Below, piece after piece: positions 9,145-18,132 of a stretch of 45,715 bases of DNA. The notes under the pieces were generated by a model, which did no database searches, was not told the DNA's origin, and saw nothing but the letters and a program-made list of their open reading frames with translations. The stretch is from Ignavibacteriales bacterium. GTDB taxonomy: Bacteria > Bacteroidota > Ignavibacteria > Ignavibacteriales > SURF-24. A program made the position numbers and the translations under genes. Every line of letters begins with the position of its first letter. The first letter of the stretch is position 1. The DNA lies in the NCBI GenBank assembly GCA_026390815.1, contig JAPLFH010000048.1, positions 1-45,715 on the forward strand. Direction: 5' to 3'.

Positions 9145-10821
9145 TTATTTTGGTTTTTGTTTATGTAATTTGATTGCTAAGATTCCGTTATATTTTGCAA
9201 TTTTGTAGAACAATTCTTCTTGTTCCTTTTCAAGTTTACTTATTAATTCCTTATCCTTGCTTTTGGAAATAATTTCCAGGTTGGTTAAATAGAGTGATTG
9301 CCACACTGCTGTACTTAAAGCTTGTTCCCAACCATCAAGATTATAATTTTGGATAACCTCCTTCAGTTCTAAAAGATTTACTTTTGCGAGATAATACTCT
9401 TTTTGATGATAGAAATAATTTGCAAGATTAAGCTTTCGTAAAAATTTTCCTTTCATTCTATCGTCAGAATTTATCTTATTCTGCATCGTTAATACATTCA
9501 TTTCAAAATTATTCGGAAGATCTTTGCATGCAGCTTCATACTCATTATTTATTGTGCTATAATCTTCGCCAAGGATAGGTGGTAGAATCATTGCTCCACC
9601 TGTTCCATCAGAACTTACAACACTTTTAACTTCATCATTAATCCATTTAATTGTTTCAGGATCAGCAAATGGAGTTTGTTTATCCTTAAATTTTAATTGA
9701 GGTAAATCCGGTATTCTTTTAAGCAGCGAAGCGAGGTGATGTTTAATATCGTTTGAAGCAAAGACATAATTCCCACCTTTTTTATCGAGTGCATTTATTA
9801 AATATCTTTGCGCATCAAACCAATATCTGAATTCACTATTTTCTTTTATAAACTCACTCTCAACACGGGCAATCAGCATATCAAAATTGTTATTTGTAAA
9901 CCAATCCTTAACTAAACCTCGTATTATTTTATTTGGCGCTTCAATAAGAGTAGCACCATCAGTATCCGCTGGGCGCACGAGATTAGTCCATTGAATTTGC
10001 CGCGATAATCCGAACACAAAATAATTTTCCGGGATGCGCTGTTTAGTAACGCCTTCTTCGTTGTACTCAAAAAAGAAAGTAATAGTTTTTCTTAATTGAG
10101 TAACCGCATCTTTTTCGGAACTGAGATTTATCTCTTGAATAGATGAAGAAGTTTGGGCAGAGGGTTGTTGAGGTTTTGTTGCTTCAACAATTTGAGTTGA
10201 AGGAGTAGAAACTGGTCTTTCAACTGTGGGAGTACTAATTTTGGCTTCTTCCTTTTGTGGAGGGAATAATAGTTTGTTAGCTTTTTCCGCCTGGGTTTCA
10301 AGTGCTTCCTTAAATAATTTTAAGACAGGAACATTTTCAACAAAAAGTTTTTCGCTTAAAATAATTATTTGGGATAATGTTTTATCAGCGTCTATAACAT
10401 AGGCAGCATTAGATTTATTTATATCTTCTCGTTCAACTAATTTATAAACTCTTGGTGTATTTAGAAATTGAAGAGCTTTGCTTCGATGAACAATATTTCC
10501 AGGGAACAGGTTATTTTCAAACTTTGCAAGAAGATGATATACTAAGTTTAATCCTTCTTTAAGTCCCTGCATTTTTTCTGTTCTGAAAAAAGAAAAACAT
10601 AACCAAATTGCAATTTTCAAGTCTTTACTTTTATCCAACAGGATAGCATCACATAATTCTATAATTTTTTTATAATCTGGTTCTGTTTTAGGAATTTCCA
10701 TATTTAGCTTAAAATATTCTTCAGAACTAATCGCATCTATTCCCGCAGGTGAATCACCAGGTATGGGTTCTAAATATTTTTCAACAGCTTCAGAAATTTC
10801 TATTATATCAATATCCGCCAA
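9145..10821 (-). CDS. tssA: T6SS cap/assembly protein TssA
   Basis: TssA primes and caps tail polymerisation. The 558-residue protein carries an ImpA-type N-terminal domain (about 10-115: IPGDSPAGID, DYKKIIELCDAILLDKSKDLKIAIWL, FENNLFP). A low-complexity Pro/Thr/Ser/Gln linker (about 190-220) follows, then a long C-terminal region resembling the VC_A0119-type TssA C-terminus (DAQRYLINAL..., IPDLPQLKF). The start is TTG at 10821 with GGAG nine bases upstream; no ATG fits the N-terminal domain. tagF lies 17 bp upstream. The TTG may lower its translation relative to tssB. Confidence 0.88.
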   Translation of the reverse strand: MADIDIIEISEAVEKYLEPIPGDSPAGIDAISSEEYFKLNMEIPKTEPDYKKIIELCDAILLDKSKDLKIAIWLCFSFFRTEKMQGLKEGLNLVYHLLAKFENNLFPGNIVHRSKALQFLNTPRVYKLVEREDINKSNAAYVIDADKTLSQIIILSEKLFVENVPVLKLFKEALETQAEKANKLLFPPQKEEAKISTPTVERPVSTPSTQIVEATKPQQPSAQTSSSIQEINLSSEKDAVTQLRKTITFFFEYNEEGVTKQRIPENYFVFGLSRQIQWTNLVRPADTDGATLIEAPNKIIRGLVKDWFTNNNFDMLIARVESEFIKENSEFRYWFDAQRYLINALDKKGGNYVFASNDIKHHLASLLKRIPDLPQLKFKDKQTPFADPETIKWINDEVKSVVSSDGTGGAMILPPILGEDYSTINNEYEAACKDLPNNFEMNVLTMQNKINSDDRMKGKFLRKLNLANYFYHQKEYYLAKVNLLELKEVIQNYNLDGWEQALSTAVWQSLYLTNLEIISKSKDKELISKLEKEQEELFYKIAKYNGILAIKLHKQKPK

Positions 10822-10838
10822 AATCTCAGCTCCGTTTT

Positions 10839-11810
10839 TTATTGTTGTATTGTTTGAAAAAACTTCATCAAGGAAAGCTTATCATTTTCTAATAATTTTT
10901 TATAAGCTGATGGTATTGAATTTAGTAACTGAATTTTATCCTCAAACTTTTCTACTTTTAAAACTCTTGCCCCACTTTCATCTTTCAGAATAAGATCAAC
11001 ATATTGCAATGAGGTAGGTTTGTTAAGAAATACATATAAATCAATATTGTTGTCTTGTTGAGTCCAAAAAAATGAAGGTATATATAAAGGTTTGTTTACT
11101 ATAATTAGAATCAATTGAATAAAAAATCCCAAATCGTAATTGGAGTATTCTTCTGAAGTTCGAAAAGAAATTTTAATTCCGAATGGGAATATCAAGTGTG
11201 AATTGAATTTCATCCAGGAAAGATTTTTAATCAAATTATTTACTATAGCAAATTTTACCGGATGATTAAAATCATTCAAAGTTCTTTCCCAGAATATTTT
11301 CTGAGTTGTGGAAGTAAGGTATTCCTGGTATTTCAAGTTTGGGTTATTCATTGAAATTTGAGATGAGATTTTCTGTACTTCATTATTCAGTAAATCTAAA
11401 GTTTTTATTAATGAGGATTCTTTATACAAGAGCCTGAATGAATTAAATGATTCATAAAAGAAAAGTGGAATTAAATGTGCCGGGATGCCATTTAAAAAAT
11501 TCGTATTTAAATTCAAAAATAAAATGAATGGAAATTCTCTTTCACTTTTATCATTGCTTGGAAAAATTACTCCGGCAAGAGCGTTTTTCGTATTTGTATC
11601 AGGATAAAAGAAATTTAACCCAGGAGATTGTTTGTAATATGCTTTCCATTCTGATTTTAGTTTTCCTCTTGCTAATGTTATCCCGTCTTGTATCCATTTA
11701 TCTATGGATAGGATTTCTTCACCACCCGCATTGTATTTAATAAAATCTAAATATTTTGGCAGCTTGCCAAAGTATCCGGCAGTTAGCCCAAAATTATTTT
11801 GCGGATTCAA
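10839..11810 (-). CDS. tagF: T6SS accessory regulator TagF
   Basis: TagF (SciT/ImpM family) is a post-translational repressor of T6SS firing in systems with the threonine-phosphorylation pathway, acting on the FHA protein. The 323 residues open with GYFGKLPKYLDFIKYNAGG, the family G(W/Y)FGKLPxxxDF start, followed by a DKWIQDG helix. An 'ALAGVIFPSNDKSEREFPF' segment near 78-96 matches the conserved G...S.D..GR.FPL region. No PppA-like phosphatase domain is fused to it. The start is TTG at 11810 with a weak ribosome-binding site, 15 bp after tssM, so low expression is likely. FHA is present at the head of the operon, but PpkA/PppA are not in this window. Confidence 0.85.
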   Translation of the reverse strand: MNPQNNFGLTAGYFGKLPKYLDFIKYNAGGEEILSIDKWIQDGITLARGKLKSEWKAYYKQSPGLNFFYPDTNTKNALAGVIFPSNDKSEREFPFILFLNLNTNFLNGIPAHLIPLFFYESFNSFRLLYKESSLIKTLDLLNNEVQKISSQISMNNPNLKYQEYLTSTTQKIFWERTLNDFNHPVKFAIVNNLIKNLSWMKFNSHLIFPFGIKISFRTSEEYSNYDLGFFIQLILIIVNKPLYIPSFFWTQQDNNIDLYVFLNKPTSLQYVDLILKDESGARVLKVEKFEDKIQLLNSIPSAYKKLLENDKLSLMKFFQTIQQ

Positions 11811-11825
11811 TAGAACAACCGATTG

Positions 11826-14800
11826 TCAATCAATTTTATACGGCAGATTAAAAGATTTAAAGAAACTTGCAGAAAAAGGATTTCTTGAACTTCCCGCATT
11901 TAATAAGTAGGTAACAACAACATCGTAAGAATTCTCTTTTCTAAAGAACCAGTTAAAAATATACTGGGAGGATGATTCTCCAATAGATGCTGAAGCTTCA
12001 TTCAGCAACCTGAACAAAGACCATTCTCCATCATAGGCTTTTGAATCACTTGTTCCATAACCGCGGATTGATATATTCATTTTAGCCGTTGGAGTTCCTT
12101 TGCTTCCGGGCCAGGAATAATCTGTCCAGAAAGAAGCACCCATTTTATAATAATTCTCAACGTTATCAAGATTAAGATAAACTTGTTCAACAACCGGCTT
12201 AGGAGTAACGATTGGTTTAGAATCAGGAAGCTGCGGTTTTAATTTGAACGAAATATTTAAATCACCGCTTTTAAATAATGTGGCGCTTATATCATCCGCT
12301 CTTTTATAGGCAGCTAACAATTCATTGGAAATATTTATTCCTTCGTTTTCCCACAAATTAACTTTCCATCTTTCTTTATTTATGAATGAGCTTAATTCAT
12401 CATTGAAAAAACTCCAAAGTATGCCGCCCTGAGGTTTAAAGAAATCTTTGAAATCCTGAATTGGAACATCATTGTTAGATTTTTTAAATGGAAATGAGTT
12501 AGCCATAGTTTTGTTAAACACATCATAAACTTTTGTTTTCCACTGCTCATTAATATAAAGCGAAGCATCCGAAAGTATAGCCCGCCAGGTAAGTTTAACC
12601 GGATCGGTAAAAAGTCCCTGGAGCGCTGGTGTACTAAATAACGCACCTTTAATTGATTGAAGCGCAGTAGGTAATTCCACAGCGCGCTGGCTTAATACTT
12701 TAACAGCATAATCTTTGGTTAAATCCTGCGCATCTTTAATCGATTCAATTACTCCACCGATATTACCATATTGAGCAATAATTGCATTCAAATCATTGCT
12801 GGCAGAACCATCCGGAGCTAAAATTAATTTTCTGTATTTATTAATTTCTGCAAGATTGGGATTTGTTGAACCTGAATTTGCTGAATTTTTTTTGTTTTGA
12901 GTTGTATCCTGCGGAGATTGAATATCTACAATTACCTGTAATTGAGTAGCAAAAGTTTTTAAAATTAATACTAGCGGAGATCCCACTGGGTCACTTAATA
13001 TCTTTAAACTATTTGCAGCCAAAGGAACAGATTCAAAATCGCCGAACTGGATACTTTGAAGAAATTGAACCCAGGCTTGTTTATAATCGTTCAAGTACAT
13101 TAACAATAATTCATTTCTAACATCTTCGCTGTTAAGTTCTTTTGTTGGTTTTATCTGTTGATCTCCCATTACCCAATCTTCCTGCCCTGGATTCTTACTT
13201 TCATTTATGATTGCTTCCTGCATATAATTCTTCCAGCCATCGGCAGTAAAAATATGTGGTATTTTTAAATCGGTCTTCATCAAACTGGAAAATCTTCCAC
13301 CGATTACTTGCTCAAGTGTAAGATCATTAGAAAATTGGTTTGTACCTTTCTGCTTTAACCGGGCATATAAATTTTCTGCATTTGGTTGATATTGAATTCT
13401 GCTTCTTACTAAGCTTATCAATACATTATCATTCCTTTCGGGATAAACAGCTTTATCATTAAGTCTTTTAACAATGAATGAAATGTAATTTCTGAAAAGA
13501 TGTTTTAATGAATCTTTGTCTGTTGATGAAGCAAGTGTATTTGGATTTATATAGTGTGATTCTAAAATTTTTGAGAATACATTAACTAAAAACTTATGTT
13601 CAGTTGTATCTAATTTTATACGTTCATTGCCAAGCAGCATATATGCTTTCAAATAATTGTAAATATCCTCACCTGAGTAATCCTGACCATTAGCAAAAAT
13701 ATTAAGTACTCTTTCAATCTCTTTAAAAATATTTTCATTAAAGAAATATTCTGTTTTAGTTATATATAAGTTCTCTAACAATTTTTTAGTTCTATCACTC
13801 CTATCCATTCCAAAGCTTACAAATGATTCAACCGCATTTCCATTTTCTATGTTTTCAATGGTTGACCGTAGATTTTCTGTTTCCTTAAAATTAGTTAAGA
13901 GATTTCCATTCCAATTAATAGATTTAAAGGTATTTGCTGTGCTGGAAATTTTATCCAAGGCATTAGTGCTGCCACTAAATCCAACATATGTGAACAAACT
14001 AAACAGTGAAAGAAACAAGATGGAAGATATTACAACTACTAGCTTTAATGTGTTCAATTTTTTAGTAAAGCCGGAAGTTTGTCCTGCAATGTAATTTTGG
14101 TCACCGATTACAACATCATTCAATAAATCTTTTATGAAATAATTTTTTGTTTCAACAATTTCTTCCGCATCTTCTGTGGATTCTTTTGTTGGTTCAGGAA
14201 GATTAAATTGTTTAGCAATTTGTTTTATTGCAAGATCTAATGGAACACCTTCCTGAGTACCGCTGGTAAAATAAAATCCACGGAATATTGGATTATCCTG
14301 ATACGGATTATGCTGAAAAACTTCACTAATCAGGTGAGTTAACTTTTGTTGAAGGGATTTATATTGGAAAGGGAATAAAAAAACTTTGCGACGCTGTTCT
14401 CTTTTCAAAGGTCCGCTCAGCCGGATTGTTCGAATTTCAAAAAGTTTTTCCGTAAGTTTATTAAACTCAATTTCAAATAAATCTTTTACATTTTGGTTTA
14501 GTTGTTCACTAGGAAAAGTAGCACCCCAAATTTGTGAGCGTTCTATCTCACTAAAGTCTCCGAAATATTCCACAAATCCCTGAATTAAATCGCACTTGGT
14601 AAAGATAAAATAAACTGGAAAATTTACTCCCAGGTTTTGGATTAGTTCATCTATTCTCTGCCGCATATTGGATGCATGTTCATTAAGCTGTTCCTTATCA
14701 GCATTAATTATTTCATCAACATTAAGAGCAATTATTACACCGTTGATGGGTTTTTTGCGTCTATTCTTTTTTAATACATCTAAAAATGCAAGCCATTCAG

Positions 14801-15365
14801 ATCGGTCTTCTGTTTGTGAAATATATCTGCCGGCAGTATCAAGAAAAATTCCTTTAGTAGAAAAAAACCAATCACAATTTCTTGTACCACCTACACCTCT
14901 AAATCCTTCTTTGCCAAATGGAAATTCCAGACCGGAGTTTTGTATAGCTGTTGTTTTACCGGCAGCAGATGGACCAATAATCATATACCAGGGTAGGGCG
15001 TATAATGCAGCTTTGCCAGTTTTACCTTTCCCGATTTTTGAATTCTTTAACGAGGTTATTGCCGCTTCTAACTGTTTTTTAAACTGCTCTATCTCGGCTT
15101 TTTTTTCAGGACTTAAGTTCTGCATATTTGCATCTGCTGAAGCATTTATTGATTGCTCAATCTTTCCAGCTTTTTGAACTTCCTTCATTCGATTGTACAA
15201 CAAAAATATTATTACAACCATAATGAAGAATATTCCGATTCCTATCCGGAATACCATTGACATTCCAAAAATTGAACCGCCAAAATATGCTATTGCCAAT
15301 AAAAGAATAATTACCAATGCAACTATTACATTTCGGCTTCTAAGGATTTTAATGATGCTGTCCAT
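11826..15365 (-). CDS. tssM: T6SS inner-membrane protein TssM (IcmF)
   Basis: Core of the TssJLM membrane complex, spanning the inner membrane and periplasm. The 1179 residues show two N-terminal transmembrane helices (about 13-57), a cytoplasmic GTPase-like module with Walker A GPSAAGKTT at 131-139, DTAG at 176-179 and TKCD at 256-259, and a third helix near 441-463. A large periplasmic IcmF domain follows. The Walker A is intact, unlike in some TssM proteins. The C-terminus (FSASFFKSFNLPYKI) corresponds to the end that contacts the TssJ lipoprotein. tssL is 44 bp upstream, tagF 15 bp downstream. Confidence 0.96.
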   Translation of the reverse strand: MDSIIKILRSRNVIVALVIILLLAIAYFGGSIFGMSMVFRIGIGIFFIMVVIIFLLYNRMKEVQKAGKIEQSINASADANMQNLSPEKKAEIEQFKKQLEAAITSLKNSKIGKGKTGKAALYALPWYMIIGPSAAGKTTAIQNSGLEFPFGKEGFRGVGGTRNCDWFFSTKGIFLDTAGRYISQTEDRSEWLAFLDVLKKNRRKKPINGVIIALNVDEIINADKEQLNEHASNMRQRIDELIQNLGVNFPVYFIFTKCDLIQGFVEYFGDFSEIERSQIWGATFPSEQLNQNVKDLFEIEFNKLTEKLFEIRTIRLSGPLKREQRRKVFLFPFQYKSLQQKLTHLISEVFQHNPYQDNPIFRGFYFTSGTQEGVPLDLAIKQIAKQFNLPEPTKESTEDAEEIVETKNYFIKDLLNDVVIGDQNYIAGQTSGFTKKLNTLKLVVVISSILFLSLFSLFTYVGFSGSTNALDKISSTANTFKSINWNGNLLTNFKETENLRSTIENIENGNAVESFVSFGMDRSDRTKKLLENLYITKTEYFFNENIFKEIERVLNIFANGQDYSGEDIYNYLKAYMLLGNERIKLDTTEHKFLVNVFSKILESHYINPNTLASSTDKDSLKHLFRNYISFIVKRLNDKAVYPERNDNVLISLVRSRIQYQPNAENLYARLKQKGTNQFSNDLTLEQVIGGRFSSLMKTDLKIPHIFTADGWKNYMQEAIINESKNPGQEDWVMGDQQIKPTKELNSEDVRNELLLMYLNDYKQAWVQFLQSIQFGDFESVPLAANSLKILSDPVGSPLVLILKTFATQLQVIVDIQSPQDTTQNKKNSANSGSTNPNLAEINKYRKLILAPDGSASNDLNAIIAQYGNIGGVIESIKDAQDLTKDYAVKVLSQRAVELPTALQSIKGALFSTPALQGLFTDPVKLTWRAILSDASLYINEQWKTKVYDVFNKTMANSFPFKKSNNDVPIQDFKDFFKPQGGILWSFFNDELSSFINKERWKVNLWENEGINISNELLAAYKRADDISATLFKSGDLNISFKLKPQLPDSKPIVTPKPVVEQVYLNLDNVENYYKMGASFWTDYSWPGSKGTPTAKMNISIRGYGTSDSKAYDGEWSLFRLLNEASASIGESSSQYIFNWFFRKENSYDVVVTYLLNAGSSRNPFSASFFKSFNLPYKID

Positions 15366-15409
15366 TATTTATAATTGTTTTTGAGGTTATTAAAAAATTG
15401 ATGACTAGT

Positions 15410-16108
15410 TTAAAGCAGCTTATTTAATATTTGCACAACACTATCAGCTTTACCAGAAACAGACATTGCCATTATCGCATAAAATATTGTTGAGATTACG
15501 ATAGCACCAACCGGATACACCCAAAGTGGTAAACCTCCTTTAGCATATTGAATTACATCATCTTTTGCTTTTCCATTTGGGGAAATTGTATCAATGGCGT
15601 TATACATATCCGGATGAAGTTCTATATTCAAATCATTTATTACCCGTCTCAAATTTTCTGGAGATTGAAGCTGGTACTTTCCCTTAAAGCCAAGAACCAG
15701 GCAGAGGTAGTAAATTTCTAAGACATCTTTGTTGCCAGTAGTTCTTTGTCTAAGCGAATTTATATTATTAAAAAATTCTTCACCTGCATTAAAAGTATCA
15801 AAAAGTTTTAATTGAAGTGGTTCAGATAGCCATTCGCTCTTTTGGTCCCAGGAAGAACTGATTATTGTTTCATCAAGTAAGGCAACCAATGCAAATTTAG
15901 CCTGCTGTATTTTTTCATTTTCGTATCCGGAGCTTCTTCCATTTCGTTCAAAGTCATCAAACATTTCAGTTACTTTTGTTTTGATGGAATTTGCATTACC
16001 ATAATTATTTGTTGCTCTCAATTGAAGAATAAGAATCAAACAATCAGAAGCTACGTCTGAAAGAGGTTTGCGTTTTTGGCTTGATTGTACTTGCTGAACT
16101 GAATTCAT
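15410..16108 (-). CDS. tssL: T6SS inner-membrane protein TssL (DotU)
   Basis: Partner of TssM and docking site for the baseplate. The 232-residue protein has a cytoplasmic hook domain with family landmarks (FALVALLDETIISSSWD near 72-88, FNAGEEFFNNI near 109-119, YLCLVLGFKGKYQ near 133-145) and one C-terminal transmembrane helix (about 197-217). There is no peptidoglycan-binding OmpA domain after the helix, so wall anchoring would need another protein or is absent. The ATG at 16108 is 144 bp after the tssK stop. Confidence 0.93.
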   Translation of the reverse strand: MNSVQQVQSSQKRKPLSDVASDCLILILQLRATNNYGNANSIKTKVTEMFDDFERNGRSSGYENEKIQQAKFALVALLDETIISSSWDQKSEWLSEPLQLKLFDTFNAGEEFFNNINSLRQRTTGNKDVLEIYYLCLVLGFKGKYQLQSPENLRRVINDLNIELHPDMYNAIDTISPNGKAKDDVIQYAKGGLPLWVYPVGAIVISTIFYAIMAMSVSGKADSVVQILNKLL

Positions 16109-16252
16109 TTTTTCAATCCTGTAAATAAGGAAAAAAATTAAAAATTATTGGATTTAGATATCGTTGTAAAGTTTGATTGCTTAATCGTCTCATCATAAAT
16201 AACAATTGAACAATTTTTCTTGGACTATGAATATGTGGAATATGAAAAAAAA

Positions 16253-17602
16253 TTATCCCCCAGGCATTAGCAGAACTAACTCCATTTGCAGAGATTTAAA
16301 TTCCGCTGCAATAAAGAAGGCGATATTATTTTTGGCAATAATTTTATCCCAGAATCTACCTTCCTTATTGATTTTAAAGTAATGCGCTTTTTCATTTATG
16401 GAAATCCCAGCCGGTGGACGCGCTACATACTCAATTGATACACCCTGAATACCAGCCTGATGAACAGCAAAAATTTCTTCGTACGAGGATATCTTAATAT
16501 TTTTTGATAACTCGGAAATTATTTTCTTTTCTGACATTTCACCTTGCACGGTTAGGAAAAATTGAGCATTCATTTGAATAGGCGATAGCTGTCCAACAAA
16601 TAAAGTATCTGCCTGTTTTCTTAAAGGAATAATTACATCACGTCTGGAAACAGTTTTCTGAACATTTAACATTGCATTAATCTCATCAATCAAAAGTTTA
16701 AAAACCTCAGTTAAATGATTATGATCATACATTGGAAATTCCCCGGTCTTCAATCCTAAATTTGAATATGTGGAAAGCTGACCAGCAAGATTTAAAAATA
16801 ATGTATAAAGATTTTCCGGATGAATATGACGCGAAGAATGATAATAATTTAGTAAAGGAATGTAAGTATTAACCGAAAGAAGCATTAATAATATTTCTAC
16901 CTGAGTTAAAGACAATTCAGGTTTCTGAATACTTGCCTGGCTCCGCAATTCTTTACTTTTGGAAACCAAAGCGCCTAAAATTTCTCTGATAAAACTTTGC
17001 AAAACTTCTGATGCAGTAATTGAAATTACCGGAGCGATATAATTTGCATCCATATTAAATTTACCATCAGAACTCCTTACTATTTCACCAATTTTTATTA
17101 CACTAAAATCATCTAATGATTCTTCGCCAAATTTGAATTGGAAATTTGGTTTAACAACTCCAACTGTGCGCATATTTACGCCGGTATTATAATCAAGTAA
17201 TTCCATGTTCTGCAATATGAAGCGTGAACTTTGGGAGTTTGCAGATTCTGATAACTGGCAGTTATTTCCAGTTAATTTTTCTATGGGAATTGTCAAATAG
17301 ACATCTAATTTTTCCGAAGTAGCTGAGAAGGAATCAGCAAAGCTCCTGCTTTTTGGTACTGGATCGTTGTTCGGAATATCAAATACTAACCCGTCGGGCA
17401 TTATTCCACTGCATGCAACAAGCCCAAATGAACCACCGGACAGTGCTGCCAAATCAATTTGAATTTCTTTAAAGCCCCAATAATTTGGATTTAAGTACCC
17501 AAGTTTTGTATTTGTGTAATATTGATTGTATCTATCCGCCTGTTGAAAATGATGCGGATCTAATTTCATTCCTTCGAACCAGATAACCTTCTGTAATTTC
17601 AT
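16253..17602 (-). CDS. tssK: T6SS baseplate connector TssK
   Basis: Trimeric baseplate protein that links the TssEFG wedges to TssL/TssM. The 449 residues start with KVIWFEGMKLDPHHFQQADRY, clearly the conserved TssK opening (V.W.EGM.L.PHHFQQ.D.Y). The middle helical part includes HPENLYTLFLNLAGQLS (about 261-277), also conserved, and the C-terminal head domain has ISIN..HYFKINKEGRFWDKI. Length and ends are as expected. The ATG is at 17602, 68 bp after tssJ. Confidence 0.95.
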   Translation of the reverse strand: MKLQKVIWFEGMKLDPHHFQQADRYNQYYTNTKLGYLNPNYWGFKEIQIDLAALSGGSFGLVACSGIMPDGLVFDIPNNDPVPKSRSFADSFSATSEKLDVYLTIPIEKLTGNNCQLSESANSQSSRFILQNMELLDYNTGVNMRTVGVVKPNFQFKFGEESLDDFSVIKIGEIVRSSDGKFNMDANYIAPVISITASEVLQSFIREILGALVSKSKELRSQASIQKPELSLTQVEILLMLLSVNTYIPLLNYYHSSRHIHPENLYTLFLNLAGQLSTYSNLGLKTGEFPMYDHNHLTEVFKLLIDEINAMLNVQKTVSRRDVIIPLRKQADTLFVGQLSPIQMNAQFFLTVQGEMSEKKIISELSKNIKISSYEEIFAVHQAGIQGVSIEYVARPPAGISINEKAHYFKINKEGRFWDKIIAKNNIAFFIAAEFKSLQMELVLLMPGG

Positions 17603-17670
17603 TAATTTATTATCCTGGTATTAATAATTCAAATTGTTATTTTGTTGGATTCTGAATAACCCCAAATTGA

Positions 17671-18111
17671 TTATTCATTTTTATACGATAAAGAATTTTC
17701 GTGAACTACTATTTCAAATTTGTCATTCCCAGAATCCAAAGATATAATTTGAAGCCAACCATCTTTAGCAGGCGAAAAGAAATCACCAACAACACCAAGG
17801 TAAGCCGCATCTTTTTTAATTTCAATCTCTTTTGATTGTACAGATTCTCCTGGTACCAATGTTTTTTCAAATTTGGAGTTTGGAATTAAGTCATCAGCTA
17901 AAATTTCCTCTGGACTTCTAATTAATGATTCAAAGCTGGCGTTCCTGAATTTATCAGCATTTTTTAATTGATAAATTCTAATAACAATTGCATTATTATT
18001 ATTGCAATCATCATCGCATTTTAAATTGATTTTAACTGTTTGCACTCCGCCGCATCCGGATAATACAAACGAAGTAACAAGAAAGGGGAGTAGTAAAAAT
18101 AATTTTTTCAT
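17671..18111 (-). CDS. tssJ: T6SS outer-membrane lipoprotein TssJ
   Basis: Outer-membrane lipoprotein that anchors TssM. The 146-residue precursor has a lipoprotein signal peptide: MKK, a hydrophobic core, then the lipobox Leu17-Ser18-Gly19-Cys20. The mature part fits a small transthyretin-like beta sandwich: paired strands, VVIRIYQLKNADKF (typical TssJ 'R.YQLK....F'), and VPGESVQSKEIEIKKDAAYLGVVGDF, matching the family's 'YLGVVA.F' segment. Its presence separates this system from Bacteroidota T6SS-iii, which lacks TssJ. Confidence 0.9.
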   Translation of the reverse strand: MKKLFLLLPFLVTSFVLSGCGGVQTVKINLKCDDDCNNNNAIVIRIYQLKNADKFRNASFESLIRSPEEILADDLIPNSKFEKTLVPGESVQSKEIEIKKDAAYLGVVGDFFSPAKDGWLQIISLDSGNDKFEIVVHENSLSYKNE

Positions 18112-18132
18112 ACCGCTTCCAGTTTTAAATTA

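Noticed and set aside
14668-15177. 169-codon plus-strand frame opposite tssM
   Set aside because: Antisense shadow of the TssM GTPase region, which is conserved in the real frame.
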